From Physcomitrium patens (Eukaryota; Streptophyta; Bryopsida; Funariales; Funariaceae), in NCBI RefSeq assembly GCF_000002425.4, contig NC_037271.1:3491404-3555403 (forward strand): 64,000 nt of DNA. The letters run 5' to 3'. Of the stretch, positions 33,960 through 46,954 are shown in pieces (position 1 is the stretch's first letter; the number at the start of each line of letters is the position of its first letter). The notes beneath the pieces are model-generated. The model saw nothing but the letters and a program-made list of their open reading frames with translations, searched no databases and was not told where the DNA came from. The translations under genes and the position numbers were made by a program.

Positions 33960-36120
33960 ATGCTTCTTTGTTTTTATCAAAATTAAACCTAGAACAGGTC
34001 AACATATGATTCAATTATTTTTTTAAGCTTCTAAATCTAAAGAGGTAGTGATACCTATACTTCAACAAAAAAAATCACCTATTCAACAACATAAGGAGCC
34101 TTGAATTAGTCTTCTAAAAGGTTTGATGGCACATATTCAAAGTTTCAAGGATTTTTTAATCATATTTAATTTTTAACTTTTCTACAACTTAAGCACTATT
34201 CAATAAAAGAGTCACAATTTGATTTAATTGAAACATTACTCATAATACAAGTGTTATTCTAGTTTTTTCTTTTATTTAAGAAGAGATTTTGAATCTTAAG
34301 CAAATTTAAAGCTTTCTTAGAAGTATTTTCAGAGGCATTTGAAGAACATAACAAGTCTTGATAGGCAACAATAAAGATTTGCTCATTAAATTAAAGATCA
34401 TGCTATACACAAATTTATGTATTTTATTTTAAGTAATTAGCTTATAACATCAATCGGAATGAATAAGCTCTTATGAGCCGATTTTATTGGAGACTAAAAG
34501 ATGATGTGAAAGACTTATTACTATTCTTATATAATTTTTAGATACTCAATAAAATCATTAGCTAAGTTGTGAAGTATAATAAATGATTACTTCAATACCG
34601 TGAAGATCAACATTTATGGATTTTGACAAAGCAATGTACTAAAAATTTGTACTTTATTGCTTCAACAAATATATTATTTCTATTCTTTGGAGCTAAAGAT
34701 ATGCAAATTGATATGAGATGGTTCAAATATCTTATAATAGAAGAGAAGAAATATCAATTTTAACAAGGCCTATGCTTATACTATAGTGAAGGTCATAAAT
34801 CTAAAAATTATTCAAAAAAAAATATTCAATAGGTACTAAGAGTATAATTATTTAAGAAAATAAAAAACCTAGTTGCAATAAGGATTGTGTGGTTAGACAT
34901 TTCAACACCTCAAATTCATCAAGGTTTGTGTTACTCTACTCAACCTGCTTGTTGTTTTATTATACCATTATTTCTTGGCCTACAAAAACTTCAAACAAAT
35001 GCCTTCTTAGATTCAGTAGCATTTGCTTGTTTTTAGATGAGATTTTTTTTAAATTTCATAAAATTCTTTTAATATAGAAATTAAAACCTATACATATAGA
35101 AGTACTAGATGGTAGATATCTTTAGATAATATTATTCATGAAATCATACTATTAGAAATATCAATTGAGAATCATAATGGAAAAATAATATTCAATATTA
35201 TTAAAAACTTATCCAATTCTATTATTTTAGGACTTTTGTAGTTAATAAGATATAATCCATCTACAGATTAGAGGTTTAATAAGATTGAATTTTATATAGA
35301 ATTCTTTTTGGTAGAACCTATTAAAAAATTATTAATAATAAAGTCTTTATTTTTTAAAGCAATGGCTTTTATAAAGATAGCTGAGAAAGAAATATCATTT
35401 TTTATTTATATAATTCCAGCTTGTAAAGAAGCAAGTTTGTTAGTAACTATTCTAAAGTAATATAAGGAATTTTAAGATATCTTCAAAAAGAAGAATATTG
35501 ATATATTGCCGAAATATCAATCATATGATTGTGTCTTTGATCTTTAAGAAAGGACTCAACTACCATATGACCTAATCTACAACCTATCATAGAGAAATTT
35601 TTTGGCATTAAAGGATTACATTAATAAAAATCTTGCAAAGAACTTTATTTGGCATTCCAAATTTCTAGCAAGTACATCAATACATTTTATGAAGAAAAAA
35701 GAAGGATCTTTCAAAATATATATTGATTATTGTAGCCTCAATAAAATAATGATAAAAAATTATTATCCATTATCATTGATATCATGGCTTTTGAAGCAAC
35801 TAGATCAAACTAAGATCTATACCAAAATAGGTCTCCATGGAGCATACAAGTTTGTGCAGATTAAAGAAACTGATGAATAGAAGACAACATTTTGGATAAG
35901 GTATAGATATTTTGAATATAATGTCATGTCTTTTGAATTGATTAATAATCCAGCTATATTTTAGCATTTGATGAATGATATTTTTTAAGAATTCTCAGAC
36001 AAGTTTATTGTTTGCTATCTTGATAACATTTTAATCTTTTCCAAGATTCCTAAAGAATATGAAGAATATGTAAGATTAATCTTGAAAAAATTATAAGATA
36101 TAGGATTATATGCCAAATTA

Positions 36121-36161
<41 letters not shown>

Positions 36162-36649
36162 TATTAATTAAAAGTAATTTTTTTTAATATATTATATTCA
36201 ATGAAAGGTTGTTGATGGACCTAAAGAAAGTTCAAGCTATTATGGAATAGACAACTCCAAAGATAGTATAAAATGTATAATGTTTCCTTAAATTTGTTAA
36301 TTTCTATCAAATATTTATGAAAAAATATTTCCAAGCTGCTACTCTTCGTATTTGGTTGACATCTAAAGATAAGTTAAAATGATGAACTCAAGCACAAAAG
36401 GCTTTTTAAGATATGAAGGCAACTTTTATTATAGCTTCAGTCTTAATACATTCAAATTTTATGAAGGCCTTCTATTTGAAGACTGATGCTTTTAACTTTG
36501 TATTAAAAGTTATATTATCTTAGATAGAAAATGATATATAGTTTCATCTAATTGCTTTTTATTCTAAATATTTTTAAGCTATAGAGATCCATTATGAGAT
36601 TTACAATAAAGAGCTTTTTACAATTATAGAATTTTTTTAAAAATGATAT
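33960..36649 (+). mobile_element. Ty3/gypsy (chromovirus-like) fossil, right-arm copy
   Basis: Mirror partner of the 5587-10425 fossil. Seen in order on the plus strand: gag from about 33970, a zinc-knuckle remnant near 34760, protease region at about 35100-35400, reverse transcriptase at 35602-36150 (ALKDYINKNLAK, then KKKEGSFKIYIDYCSLNKI) and RNase H at about 36400-36649, where it is cut by the LTR of the next element. A (TA)n tract of 36 bp expanded inside it at 36124-36159 is not found in the left copy. Old, with dozens of breaks. Confidence 0.7.
36124..36159. repeat. Microsatellite (TA)n
   Basis: About eighteen AT units within the gypsy fossil of the right arm only. Confidence 0.9.
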
Positions 36650-38234
36650 TGTTGTGATATAACATAATTAATAGATGAAAGAGTAAAAAAATATAATATT
36701 TTAGAAGATCTTATTTTAAAATACTTTAGAAAATTATCTTAAAAGTATACATTATAGTCAAAGGATAATAAACTAAAAGTATAAATGTTGTTATTTACAA
36801 AATAGGCTTCTATTTATTTTGTAGGACCATAAATAAAGTAAAATAAGTTAGTTTAGAAAAATAAAGAATATAGGCATATGTAGAAAATAATTAGGAGTTG
36901 ATTTTAACAACAATTATTTCAAGAAGACAAAAATTGATACCTAGAGAAGATCAATTGTCATTTTGGATCAAAATCAAATCTTGAAGTATAAAACCATACA
37001 CCTATGGCAATTCTGGCATTTTTTTGCAATTCAAGGAATGGAGTGAGGTAGAAGCTTTTATAGGATTTTTTTAAGCATTAGATTTGAAAAATTTGAATCT
37101 ATAATAACTTCATAAGAGCTTTGCAAAGTTATGATTGTTTTAAGTGAGTCTAGATTTTGTGAAATAAAATAGGATTTACAATTTGAACAATTTTGTGAAT
37201 TGTAGCAAATTTATAAGTGAAATTTTGTGAGATTGTTTGTATAGTTTTGCCAAATATATATATTTTGAATTTTAGCTTAATGGGATGGTTGGATTAGAGG
37301 TTATTGAAGTTCAAATGGATTAGGATCTCAAAAATTAGATTTTTAGGTCTAGTAAGGTTATTTAAGATTTGCAACAATTTGCTAGTTAGATTTTGGTGAT
37401 TTTTATTAGAACTAATAGTTGACTTGAATTCTAATACTTGTATAAAATTTGAGATTAAATTAGTGATTTAATTAGGAACAATTGTTAATGAAATATCAAC
37501 ATTAAGGTCAAAGATGGAGGCTAGCTGATATACAAGTACATTATGACATTTTTTTTCTAATTTTGTAAGTTTGATTTTCTTCAAATTTATTATACTTGTT
37601 TTTAATTCAAAAATTCATAGATATAAAAAATTTTAAGCAAGATAAATGGAATATTCAATCGATATTGATGTTCTAAAATTATTTTAAGATCAATTAAAAT
37701 TAATTAGGTTTTGATTAGGATTTGTTTAAGAATTAATTAGGATTTGGTTTAGGATTTTAAAAATTATTAGGATTGATTTGGGATTTTGGATCTAATTAGG
37801 ATTTTTTTAGGATTTAGATTTTTTTTAGAATTTCTCAAAGATTTTTATAAGATTCTTGTAGAATTTTTACGGATTTCTTTCAGATTTTTATAAGATTTCT
37901 TTTAGATTTCTTTAAGATTTTTTTAGCATTTATTAGGATTTTTTTAATATTTCCTTAAGACTTCTTTTGGAATTTCTTTATTATTTTTTTATAACCTTTC
38001 TAGAAGTTCTTTAGAATTTTTTTGTATTTTTTTTATAATTTTTATAAAAATTTGATTTTATTTGATTAATATTTGATTATATTTATTAAACATTAATTAT
38101 ATTTTATTTATGATTCTATTAGAGTTGTTAAGACTTGTTATCACAATTTTCTTTTATCTTCTACAGCCAAGTGTTTAGTGCATTTTCAAACAAGATTTCA
38201 TGTAATACAATATATTTGATAAATTTAATATAAA
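36650..38234 (+). repeat. 5' LTR of C1
   Basis: Aligned along its length with the LTR at 60684-62027, including the end region with AGCCAAGTG and CATTTTCAAACAAG. It is much more AT-rich than that copy, so it is older or was methylated longer. The extra length lies in a run of TTAGGATTT-like repeats. Confidence 0.65.
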
Positions 38235-39256
38235 AAGCTTGAAGTTGAAGGTATTTGATTTTTTTTTTGATTTATTTGAAATATAGAAAAAGAAGACAAG
38301 AGAATAGAAGGAAAAGCTTTTGATGGTACTTCAATTGGTCCTTCAAGAAGAATTGAAAATAAAACTATAAGCAAAGGACAAGATATGTATTTTAATCTCA
38401 ATTTTGTAAGCATGTTTAAAAATTTTGTCCTATTTATGCAATAGCAATAGATTAAAGATAGCAAAGAAGATTTGACAAACAAAGCATCACAAGCGATTGT
38501 TGACAAAATTGATCAATTTGAAAAGAAGGATATTACAAAATATTTAAAGTGTTATGTAAAAATAATGGAATTGAAGCATGCTTCAGAAAAGGAGATGGTT
38601 CGATTATTTGAATTGGCTACTATATCAGAGATAAAAAATCATGTAAGGTCCATTATAAGACATTTTGGAGGTTCATGGGAAAAATTATTTCAAGTATTAA
38701 AGGATGAATTTTTTTTGAAAGAGGGTGACAAAAATACAAAGAAGTCATTTTTAAATGGATTGAAAGGTATAAAAAGGATCTTTTGGCAATAAAATTACTA
38801 AAAAAGTTTAAAAAGTAATATTCTAATTTATCAAAGAAAGATAGGCAATTATTAGATTAAAATAAAGTAGAGGTTTTTCTTCAAGTGGTTGATAGAAAGT
38901 TGCAAGTAAAGTTAGAAATCTTATTTGAAAGTAAAGACGAAGATGAAGAATTGACAACAAATTATAAAGAAATAGAAGAAGGCTTAGGATTGCTTGAAAA
39001 AAGAAAAAATAAATAAATAATAGGATGGATATTTAAAGACCATTACAAGCATTTAAAGAAAAAATACCTATTATCTATCTTACATCTATGATTCAATCTT
39101 TAATGGCTATATCAAAGAAAGAAAAAATGAATATTGATGAAATCATATGAAAGATGAAAGTTTTATAAATAATTTTTTTAAAACTTGAAGATAATGGTCA
39201 ATCATCAAGAGTATCAATAAGACAAAATTTAAGACCAATGGAAGATGTAGTACATA

Positions 39257-41170
39257 CAATGATTCAAAAAACTATTTTAATATTGATATATTTTAAAAAA
39301 AATGATGTATTATAAATGAATTGTAATAAATAATGACACATGGTTTATATAACAAATAAAATACTCTTTTACAACTACCAAATGAGTCCAAATTGAAAAA
39401 AATCCATTAAATAATTGTGGAGCTATAACCAATCTAATTTGAAATAGTATTGAAATATTTTTTTGAGTAAAGTATCCAATTATATATCAATACTTTGTAG
39501 AATCTTTTTACGCCTTGGAAAGTGCTTTCAACCTCTTAAGCATTACTTTCTATTAACTTTTGGCACAAAATTACTTCAATATTATTTCATTTTGCAGCTA
39601 TTCTTTTCCATAATTTCCAAACTTCTTTTGGGTTTTATCTTCCAAGTATTGAGCTGGCGTTTGAGGTACTCCCAAAGATGTTCAATGGAATTAAGATCAA
39701 GAGATTAAATAGGCCAATGCATTACTTTAATGCCATGATGATCAAATCGCTTCCATGTTAGTTTTGATTTATGCTTGAAATTATTATCTTGTTGAAAAAT
39801 CACTTCCTTCTTAGAAATACCAGATTCTTTAATATTAAGGAATAAGTTTTTTTCAAGTATTTCTATAAATTTCTTGGCATCCATCCTCCCCTAAACCTTT
39901 GCTATCTTTCTAATTCCATTCCATTCTATACAATCTCATACAATTATATTTTTATTCCCATACTTAACTATTTTTTAGATCTTTTTATTAAGTAAGAACT
40001 GACTCTTCTGTTTCTATATCCAATTTTTGCCATCTAATCCAAATCTATTGATTTTTATCTCATTTGACTAAATAATCCTCTTTCAATCCTCTATATTCCA
40101 TTCTTTATACTTCAAAGCAGAATCCATGCATTGTTTTTGATGGCAGGTAGATTGTAGTGGTTTTTTATTTTTTCTTCACCACAACTTTCATATTCCATTT
40201 CTTCAAAATATTTTGAATTTTTTTGATTGATACAGGATTATTAAAATATTTTTAAGATTTTTAACAATCTCACAACATTTATAGCCTTCTTAGTGTTGAT
40301 TTGGCAAATGATTGTTCTTTCATCTACTACAATGAGTTTCTTTGGTTTGCCTAATTTAAGGTTTTTTCTATTAAAAGTGATATTTTTTACTAACTTAGAG
40401 ATAATAACTTTATTGCAGCCAAGTTCAAAAGTAATTTGGCCATAAGGTTTTTGAGAATGAAGAAGAGCATAGTTGATGTTGTTTTGGAGAGAGTGGAAAA
40501 TGGAACTCATAGTTGTTCAAAGAATTATTAAGAATATAAAAATTTGACAAAAAAAAGATGTCAAGATTAAAGACAAATAATAAAATTGATAGCAAAAGTG
40601 GTTCCAAAGACTCATATTTATATTATAATAAAGGTCACAGAAGTCTGGTACTTTCTATGGAAGTTTCTAAAAGTCTAAAGAAGCTTCTAAAAGCCTATGG
40701 AACTTTTTAAAAGATTGTAGAAGATTCTATAAATATTTAAAATATTCTAGAAATTTATAGAAGATTTTAGAAGATACTAGAATTTAATAATTTGGAATAT
40801 GTCTATGCCAAAAATTGTGATTAAGAATGGTGCTTTTATAGCTCCTAATAAGTATTAGTAATGTCATTAGAGTAGTAACAATATTTTCATAATAAATCTG
40901 ATGATGATAGAATGTTATAATGTTGAATAATTAATAGAATTCAAAAATTAGACACCACACTCAAAAAATTGTTTCGATACTATTCCAAATTAGATTGGTC
41001 ATAGCTTTGCAATTACCTTATAGATTCTTTTTAACTTGGGCTCATTTGGTAGTTGTAAAGGAATACTTTATTTACAATATAAACAACATATCATTATTCA
41101 CTAGAATTCATCTATAATATATCATTCTTTCTAAAATATGTCAACATGAAAATAGTTTTTTGAGTCACTG
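39257..41170 (-). mobile_element. Tc1/mariner-type DNA transposon with long terminal inverted repeats
   Basis: The element is 1914 bp, flanked by TA on both sides (39255-39256 and 41171-41172), the target-site duplication of Tc1/mariner. The right end read inward starts CAGTGACTCAAAAAACTA and the left CAATGATTCAAAAAACTA. The inverted repeats are about 220-225 bp (39257 to about 39480, and about 40945 to 41170), long for the superfamily. It carries a decayed transposase on the minus strand and lies inside the gag region of the C1 gypsy fossil, so it arrived after C1. Confidence 0.88.
39463..40510 (-). pseudogene. Tc1/mariner transposase remnant (DD34E type)
   Basis: Transposases of this family bind the inverted repeats and cut and paste the element into TA sites. 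The N-terminal piece at 40241-40510 has a helix-turn-helix-like segment (YGQITFELGCNKVIISKLVK) followed by the linker-like KPKKLIVVDERTI. The first catalytic Asp context reads SNEIKINRFG near 40060, where relatives have SDE, so Asp is replaced by Asn. The second Asp is in FQQDN (39786-39788) and the Glu in LNSIEHLWE (39681-39683), 34 residues apart. An in-frame stop lies between the last two in the W-P-I-stop-S-L-D context, others follow at the C-terminus, and frameshifts separate the N-terminal piece from the catalytic part. Not functional. Confidence 0.85.
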
Positions 41171-44100
41171 TAGGTGTATGTGGTATTATAGCACAACTTA
41201 TTTAAGAAAAGAATGTAAGGATTTTATACAGGGGCTAGGTAAAAGAATTTTTTTCAAAGATGGTATAATACATTTAATAGAAAGTAAAAAAAAAATTAGA
41301 AATAAATTTTGATAAAAGAAGAATAAAGCTATTTATAAAAGATACTTTTAGAGTGCATATAATCGCAAGCAATGAAACATCAATATATTAGATGGAAGAA
41401 AATTCAGATAAATATTTAAGCATAAATTTAGAATTTCTAGGAGAATTTAATTTTTAAGTAACTGTAATAAATTATGTTAAAAAAAATTACTAGAATTGAT
41501 TTAAAACATGTAGGCATTAACATTTGGCAAATTATTCAATGGAATAGTATAGAAGATGGAATATTGATGCATACTCATATTGCAAGGAGTCAATATGAAG
41601 CATTAAAAAATAAAAAAAATGAACAAGAGATGAAAATAATAAAGGGCCATTAAAAAAAACTACAAGAAGAGAAAAAATATAACAACGAAAAAATCCTATA
41701 CATGAAGAAAGAAAAATGAATATTTTTATAAAAGAAAGAAAAATTATAAAAAAAGAAGCAAAGACTCTTGCTTATAAATTATAATCAAATGTTGAAAGTT
41801 ACTATAGATTTGAAGAAAGTATTGAAAGAGTAGATTTTAAATGAAAAGTTTGAATTTACAATTGGTGAAATTTTAGAAATTACAAAGTATAAATTTTAAG
41901 AAATTATTATTGATATGATAAAGAAAAAATGAAAAACTATAAGAGATACTATGACATCAAATGCATAAGGAACAAAAACAATCAAAAGCAATGAAAATAA
42001 AAAAAATGAAATATAATTTTTTAAAAATGTCTTATAAGTAAGATTTATAAAATAAAAGATGTGATTTAAGCTTCTAGTCATTATTCTTGAATTCATTGAG
42101 CAAGAGCTACTACAAAAACTTTGATAAAATTAGAAGATTTAAAAGAATCTGTTGTAGCATTGATTGATCATGGTTCTGAAATTAATTTGATATCAAAAGA
42201 ATTGTATCAAAGGAAAAAATGGCATATTGATATTAAACATGGGTAGATAATAAGAGTAGCAAATAATTCAAAGAAAGTTTTGTATGGAGCTTGTCCAAAT
42301 ATCAAGGTAATAATATGAGATATTATTCATAAATAATTTTTTTTTTGTGCAAGATATGTCTATATATCCTATCATATTAAGAAAACTATATATTATTGCT
42401 ACATAAATAAAAACAAAGATAATAGATGATGGTTCAACCTATGGAAGGATAAGAAATGAAGACAAAAAGAGAGCAATGTAATTTTTAAAGGTTTGTGAAA
42501 ATCATGAAAAAAATTAAGATAGTTTGAAGAAGCATCTTTTGCCAAGGTTATACAAAGAATTTGAAGATCTTAATAATTCAAAGTATTTTTACCAAAGGCC
42601 ATTATAAAGTGAAGTTGCAATAGTAGAAGGAGTGATGGCTTCTCATCTAATTAAAAAAATGAAGCTATTATAGGATTATCATGAGATAAATATATTTTAT
42701 TTAAAATTATAGATAATTTTAGATAGATAGAGAAGAAAAAGGTTAAAAATATGAAACATGAGTTGAAGAAATGTAGAGTGATTGATGAAGATAAATACAT
42801 ATCAAGAATATTTAAAGAATCTTACTTTAATGATATTATGGATACTTTAAAAATGTTATTGGATTTAAATTTCAAAGGTTGAGATAAGGTAATAAATTTA
42901 TATTCTAAGTAAATTTATAATGGAATGAAAGAATATATAAATGAGTATGAAATAAAGGTGAATACAAAATATAAGACCATTGTAAGAAGGTTAAATCAAT
43001 GGCATTATTGCTATCATTGGATTTTGAAGAAAGGATTGAGAAGGCTTCTATACAATTAAATTTAAGAGATCTAAAAAAAATAGATCATGAATTCAAGGGT
43101 GAATTGACATTAGATGGTTTAAAAATTAGATAAGAGGAATTTTTAATAAAAAATGAGGAGAGATACTTCAAAGAAATGCTTTCACAACATGGTTAGGTAT
43201 TTTCATTTGAATCACATAAGATAGAATGCATTGATCCAAGTATTGTAGTATCTATGGTTATTTTCACAATTCTACATGAACCATAAAATTTGAGACCAAT
43301 TCTAATTCTAAAGATCCATTTGCCAAAGCTAATTGAATGACTTAATAAAAAGATTAGGATGGAAATTTTAGAACCATCTATTGCACCATATTCTAATTGA
43401 TGGTTCATAGTACTTAAAATAAATAAAACATTGAGGTTTATAGAAGATATATAATCAATAAATAAAATAATTATTAGAAATATGGATTCAAGTCCAATTG
43501 TGGATGAATTTATAGAGGCATTTGCAAAGAGAGCAATTTATTCTATGAAGGATCTTTATTTAAGATATGATCAATTTCAATTGGCAATGTAAAGTAGAAA
43601 TTTAACAACTTTAAAGTCACCATTAGGATTGATCAAAATGTGTACTTTATCACAAAGGACTACAAATTTTGTGGTATACATGATGAATAGAATGTATAAG
43701 ATATTAAGAAATTTTATTTTGAATATAATAACACCTTTCCTAAATGATGTGCCAATTAAAGGATGTGAAGAAGAAAAAAAAGATGAAATGTTGAATTCAA
43801 AGAAATGTAAGAAGTTTGTGGTAGATCATATTGATGATTGTGAGAAGATTTTGATAAGGTTAGAAGAATTTTATTTAACCTTATCAAGGCCAAAATCAAT
43901 ATTTAGAATAAAAAATAATTTGGTGGTAGGACATATATGTGGATTATATAGACATAAATAAAGTATGGAAAATATTGATATTATTAAAAAAAATAAAAGA
44001 ATGTACAAATACAAAAAAAATTAAAAGATTTTTAAAAACATGTATTTTCTATCATATATGGATACTTCATTTTATACATGCAATAGATTCATTGTATGAG

Positions 44101-44342
44101 TTATTAAGAAAGAATCAAAAATTCCAATAAAATAAAAATAAACAAAAGCTATGAAAAAATTGAAAGAATTTCTTTGTTTATTTACAACTTTGAAGAAAGT
44201 AAATCATGAATATAAAAGACTACTGATATTAATGATCAATATAAGTCTAATTGGAATAAGTTAGATAATTGGACAAGAAAATGAACAAAGAAATAGACAT
44301 GTAATAAGGTTTAGAGCAAAGATTTTGAATGCTAGGCAAAGG

Positions 44343-44901
44343 TGTCAAGGACAAGAACTTGATGAAAAAAAATAAATAAGTGAGACTTTTCTCAAAGAAA
44401 AATAATAAAATAGAAACAACTAAATATGTATATTAAGAAAGAAACTGGAATGGCTATTGTCAAAAGACAAGAAAACTAGAGATCCTTAAAACTAGACTAT
44501 AAGGAAGAAAGGAGTTGGCAAGAGTGAAGAGGGCTTCACTTTTCTCTCTATATATACTATTTAACTAGGAATTACATGGCAATGTTCTATAGGACCTCCT
44601 ATATGTGTTGACTTTGTGGGACACGTGCCTTGACTTATAAGGTAAGGTTTTTTTATGTGTAGGCTACATACTTAGCTTATCCTTCAAGCTAAAAATATGT
44701 GTGGTATATGGCCAACTTGTTGACCTCGTTTCTAATCCAAAAAGTCAATTAAAGATACCTATAAAGTCAAAGAAATATCTTTGAAGCTCCTAGAAAGCTT
44801 CGATAGAAGTTATTATAGAATTAACTTACTTTTACCTACTTTTTCTTACTTCTACCTATTTATTCAAGTAATTACTAGTTTACATGTATATGTCTATGAT
44901 A
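44343..44901 (-). mobile_element. Solo LTR of family D
   Basis: About 559 bp. Begins TGTCAAGGACAAG; the other end is a decayed form of the TGACA terminus seen in the copy starting at 63855. The reverse strand corresponds to the orientation of the LTR at the window's right edge. It splits the RNase H region of C1: the sequence on both sides belongs to the same polymerase domain. The flanks AAAGG and AAAAG may be a worn target-site duplication. Confidence 0.7.
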
Positions 44902-45545
44902 AAAAGATACATGTATAAATCAAAAAAAAATTATGAGATATAGTAATAGCTATAAAAAATAAAAAAGAATACTTGATTGGTCTATTAGTAGTTATAAAAA
45001 AAAATCTAACTTTATTGAATATGATTACAAGTTATTTAATTCTTGATATTGCTATGTTAAAGTGAATAGTATACATCGAATCTATGAATCTAAAATTTAA
45101 GTATATTGCATGAAAAGAAAACTCAATGACACATATGTTATCAAGAAGAAGGTCTTATATTGAAGAAGATATGATTGTTTTGGAAGATGATATAGGTAAA
45201 ATATTTTATACTAATGCCTTATCAAAGAAAGAAGGTATATGTTTGAATATATTCTTGAAAATATTTTTAAGAGATTTATGTAAAAGAGAATAGAAAGATA
45301 TTGGAGAGTATTTAAGTACATTAAAGTAAAAAGAAAGTAAATCCATAAGAAAGCCTATAGATATATTTTATATAATGGATATTTATGAAAGCATCCAAAG
45401 AAGAAAGAAAAAGTATCACAACAGATTGTATATGGTTTAGAAGCTCAAAAAAGATTATTAAGGAATTTCATGAAAATTTATGAGTAGGACCTTAAGATAT
45501 TTGGAAAAAATTTACTAAGTTAAAAGAAAAATAATTGTGAAAAGG

Positions 45546-46248
45546 CATGCACTGAAACATGACCAAACTATCTCAAAAATCTAAAACCTTTCTAAACTAC
45601 AATAATGTAAATTCCATCACAACATAAGGCATAGTAGAATATAATAAAAAATAATAGAATAAAATTGAATAGGAAGATGCAAAATCAAACTTTATTAAAA
45701 GAAAGGGTCCAAAACCATACTTGTTAAATTGCCTAAATGTCCTTGGCTAGTCTTATTTATACCTTATTCAATCATTCTAGAACTTTTTAGAATGTTCTTA
45801 ATAGTGGATTTCATCTTGATAATCACCTTAAAACATTTTTTGAATATTCTATGGTAGCCTTCATCTAAAAAACTGCCCTAAGTTCTTTTAGAATGTTCTA
45901 TAGTGGATTCTATATAATCCACTAAATTAGTTCTAATTATAAAAACTCCTATAAACTTCTCAAACATGGCTCCAACTATCCATTCCTATACATCATCAAT
46001 AAAAATATCTTATCTATATTTTGTTACAATTAATCTTCCTCTACTAATGTGAAACATCCTTGTTTTTCTCTTGATGGTATTTCTAAGTTGTTTTTTGGCA
46101 ATGGATGAGATTTTGTGTAAGTTTTTATGTTGCATCATAGATGCAATAACCTTTCTAGAGGACTTTGTATTAAAATTATAGACATCCATTGCCTGATAAA
46201 AGTATCAATGCTTTAAAATACTATCTACTTTATATTTTTGTTGATCAT
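45546..46248. other. Unassigned AT-rich segment between two retroelement fossils
   Basis: About 700 bp. A piece running from TGTGAAAAGG (about 45537) to GTTACA (46028) has TG and CA ends and similar flanks (AATAAT and ATTAAT), so it could be a solo LTR of another family, but no second copy is in the window. The remaining 220 bp show nothing recognisable. Confidence 0.35.
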
Positions 46249-46954
46249 TGTAGAATGGATAGAAATTGGTTTTTGTAGGATATTGGTTCAATATTGATAA
46301 AATTGATTAACCATCTATAGAGCAATTAATTTAGAAGGTAAGATGGATGATTTAGTTAAAAAGAAGTGATTAAATAAGAAATATTGGTTGAAATCTCTAT
46401 TTTGGGATAAGTATAAATTGGTTGAAGAAGAAGTAAACAAGGCCAAACTAAGATAGTCATGAGCCGAGGTGAGCTTGGTGCTACCTTTTGTTTTTATTTT
46501 CTTTATAGAAAAAAAGAAATACATAGAATTTGAATAATATAAAGTAAAATTTTGTAATAAAAGAAAGATTTGATTTGTATGATGTCAAATGAGAAATTGA
46601 ATTTATTGCATGTTGAATTATAAGTTGAGAATTAGAAAGTCCAAAATTGAAGAAATTTGTGGAGTCTAGAATTGTGTGAAGTAGATTATTGGAAATGACA
46701 CCTAATTTTGGAGAATTCTAGTGATTGGATTATGGAATATTTTATGCAGTCTTTGAAGATAGTGCAATATTACATATTATTGTCATAAGTTTGGAGAAGA
46801 AAAGAGACAGTGAATGCATAAGATAGAATTATCAATTGTAATATTTTAATTATTAGAAGATGAATTGATAGAATGTGAAAGGTATTGTAGCTTTTTTGGG
46901 TATTTTTAGCAGATTAGAAGACAATTAATTATGTAATCTTAATGTATAAATTCA
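46249..46954 (+). repeat. LTR-like direct repeat at the left end of element B
   Basis: 706 bp from TGTAGAATGG to TATAAATTCA, nearly colinear with 59839-60542 at roughly nine bases in ten. The flanks of the pair do not show an obvious target-site duplication, so LTR status is likely but not proven. Confidence 0.55.

Larger units (their letters stand above)
26315..36649. repeat. Right arm of the large inverted duplication
   Basis: Reverse-complement partner of 5875-18555. The arm is near identical to its partner over 26400-29035 and much more diverged outside. It carries its own later insertion (solo LTR, 29346-30624) and lacks the equivalent of about 10045-13035. The homology stops at 36649, where another retroelement starts, so the original duplication probably reached further. 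Confidence 0.8.
36650..45545 (+). mobile_element. Ty3/gypsy family C fossil (C1) with 5' LTR
   Basis: 36650-38234 is an LTR starting TGTTGTGATATAA, matching TGTCGTGATGTAA at 60684, and longer than its relatives because of an expanded TTAGGATTT-rich stretch at about 37700-38000. Internal parts follow in gypsy order: gag from 38240 with a zinc-knuckle region after 41173, protease around 42150 (active-site context LIDHGSEIN), reverse transcriptase at about 43000-44130, RNase H at about 44130-45300, and the beginning of integrase at about 45400-45545, where the similarity to the related element at 52442-58900 ends. It is interrupted by a Tc1/mariner transposon (39257-41170) and a solo LTR (44343-44901). 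It inserted into the right-arm gypsy fossil. Old, with dozens of breaks. Confidence 0.7.
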
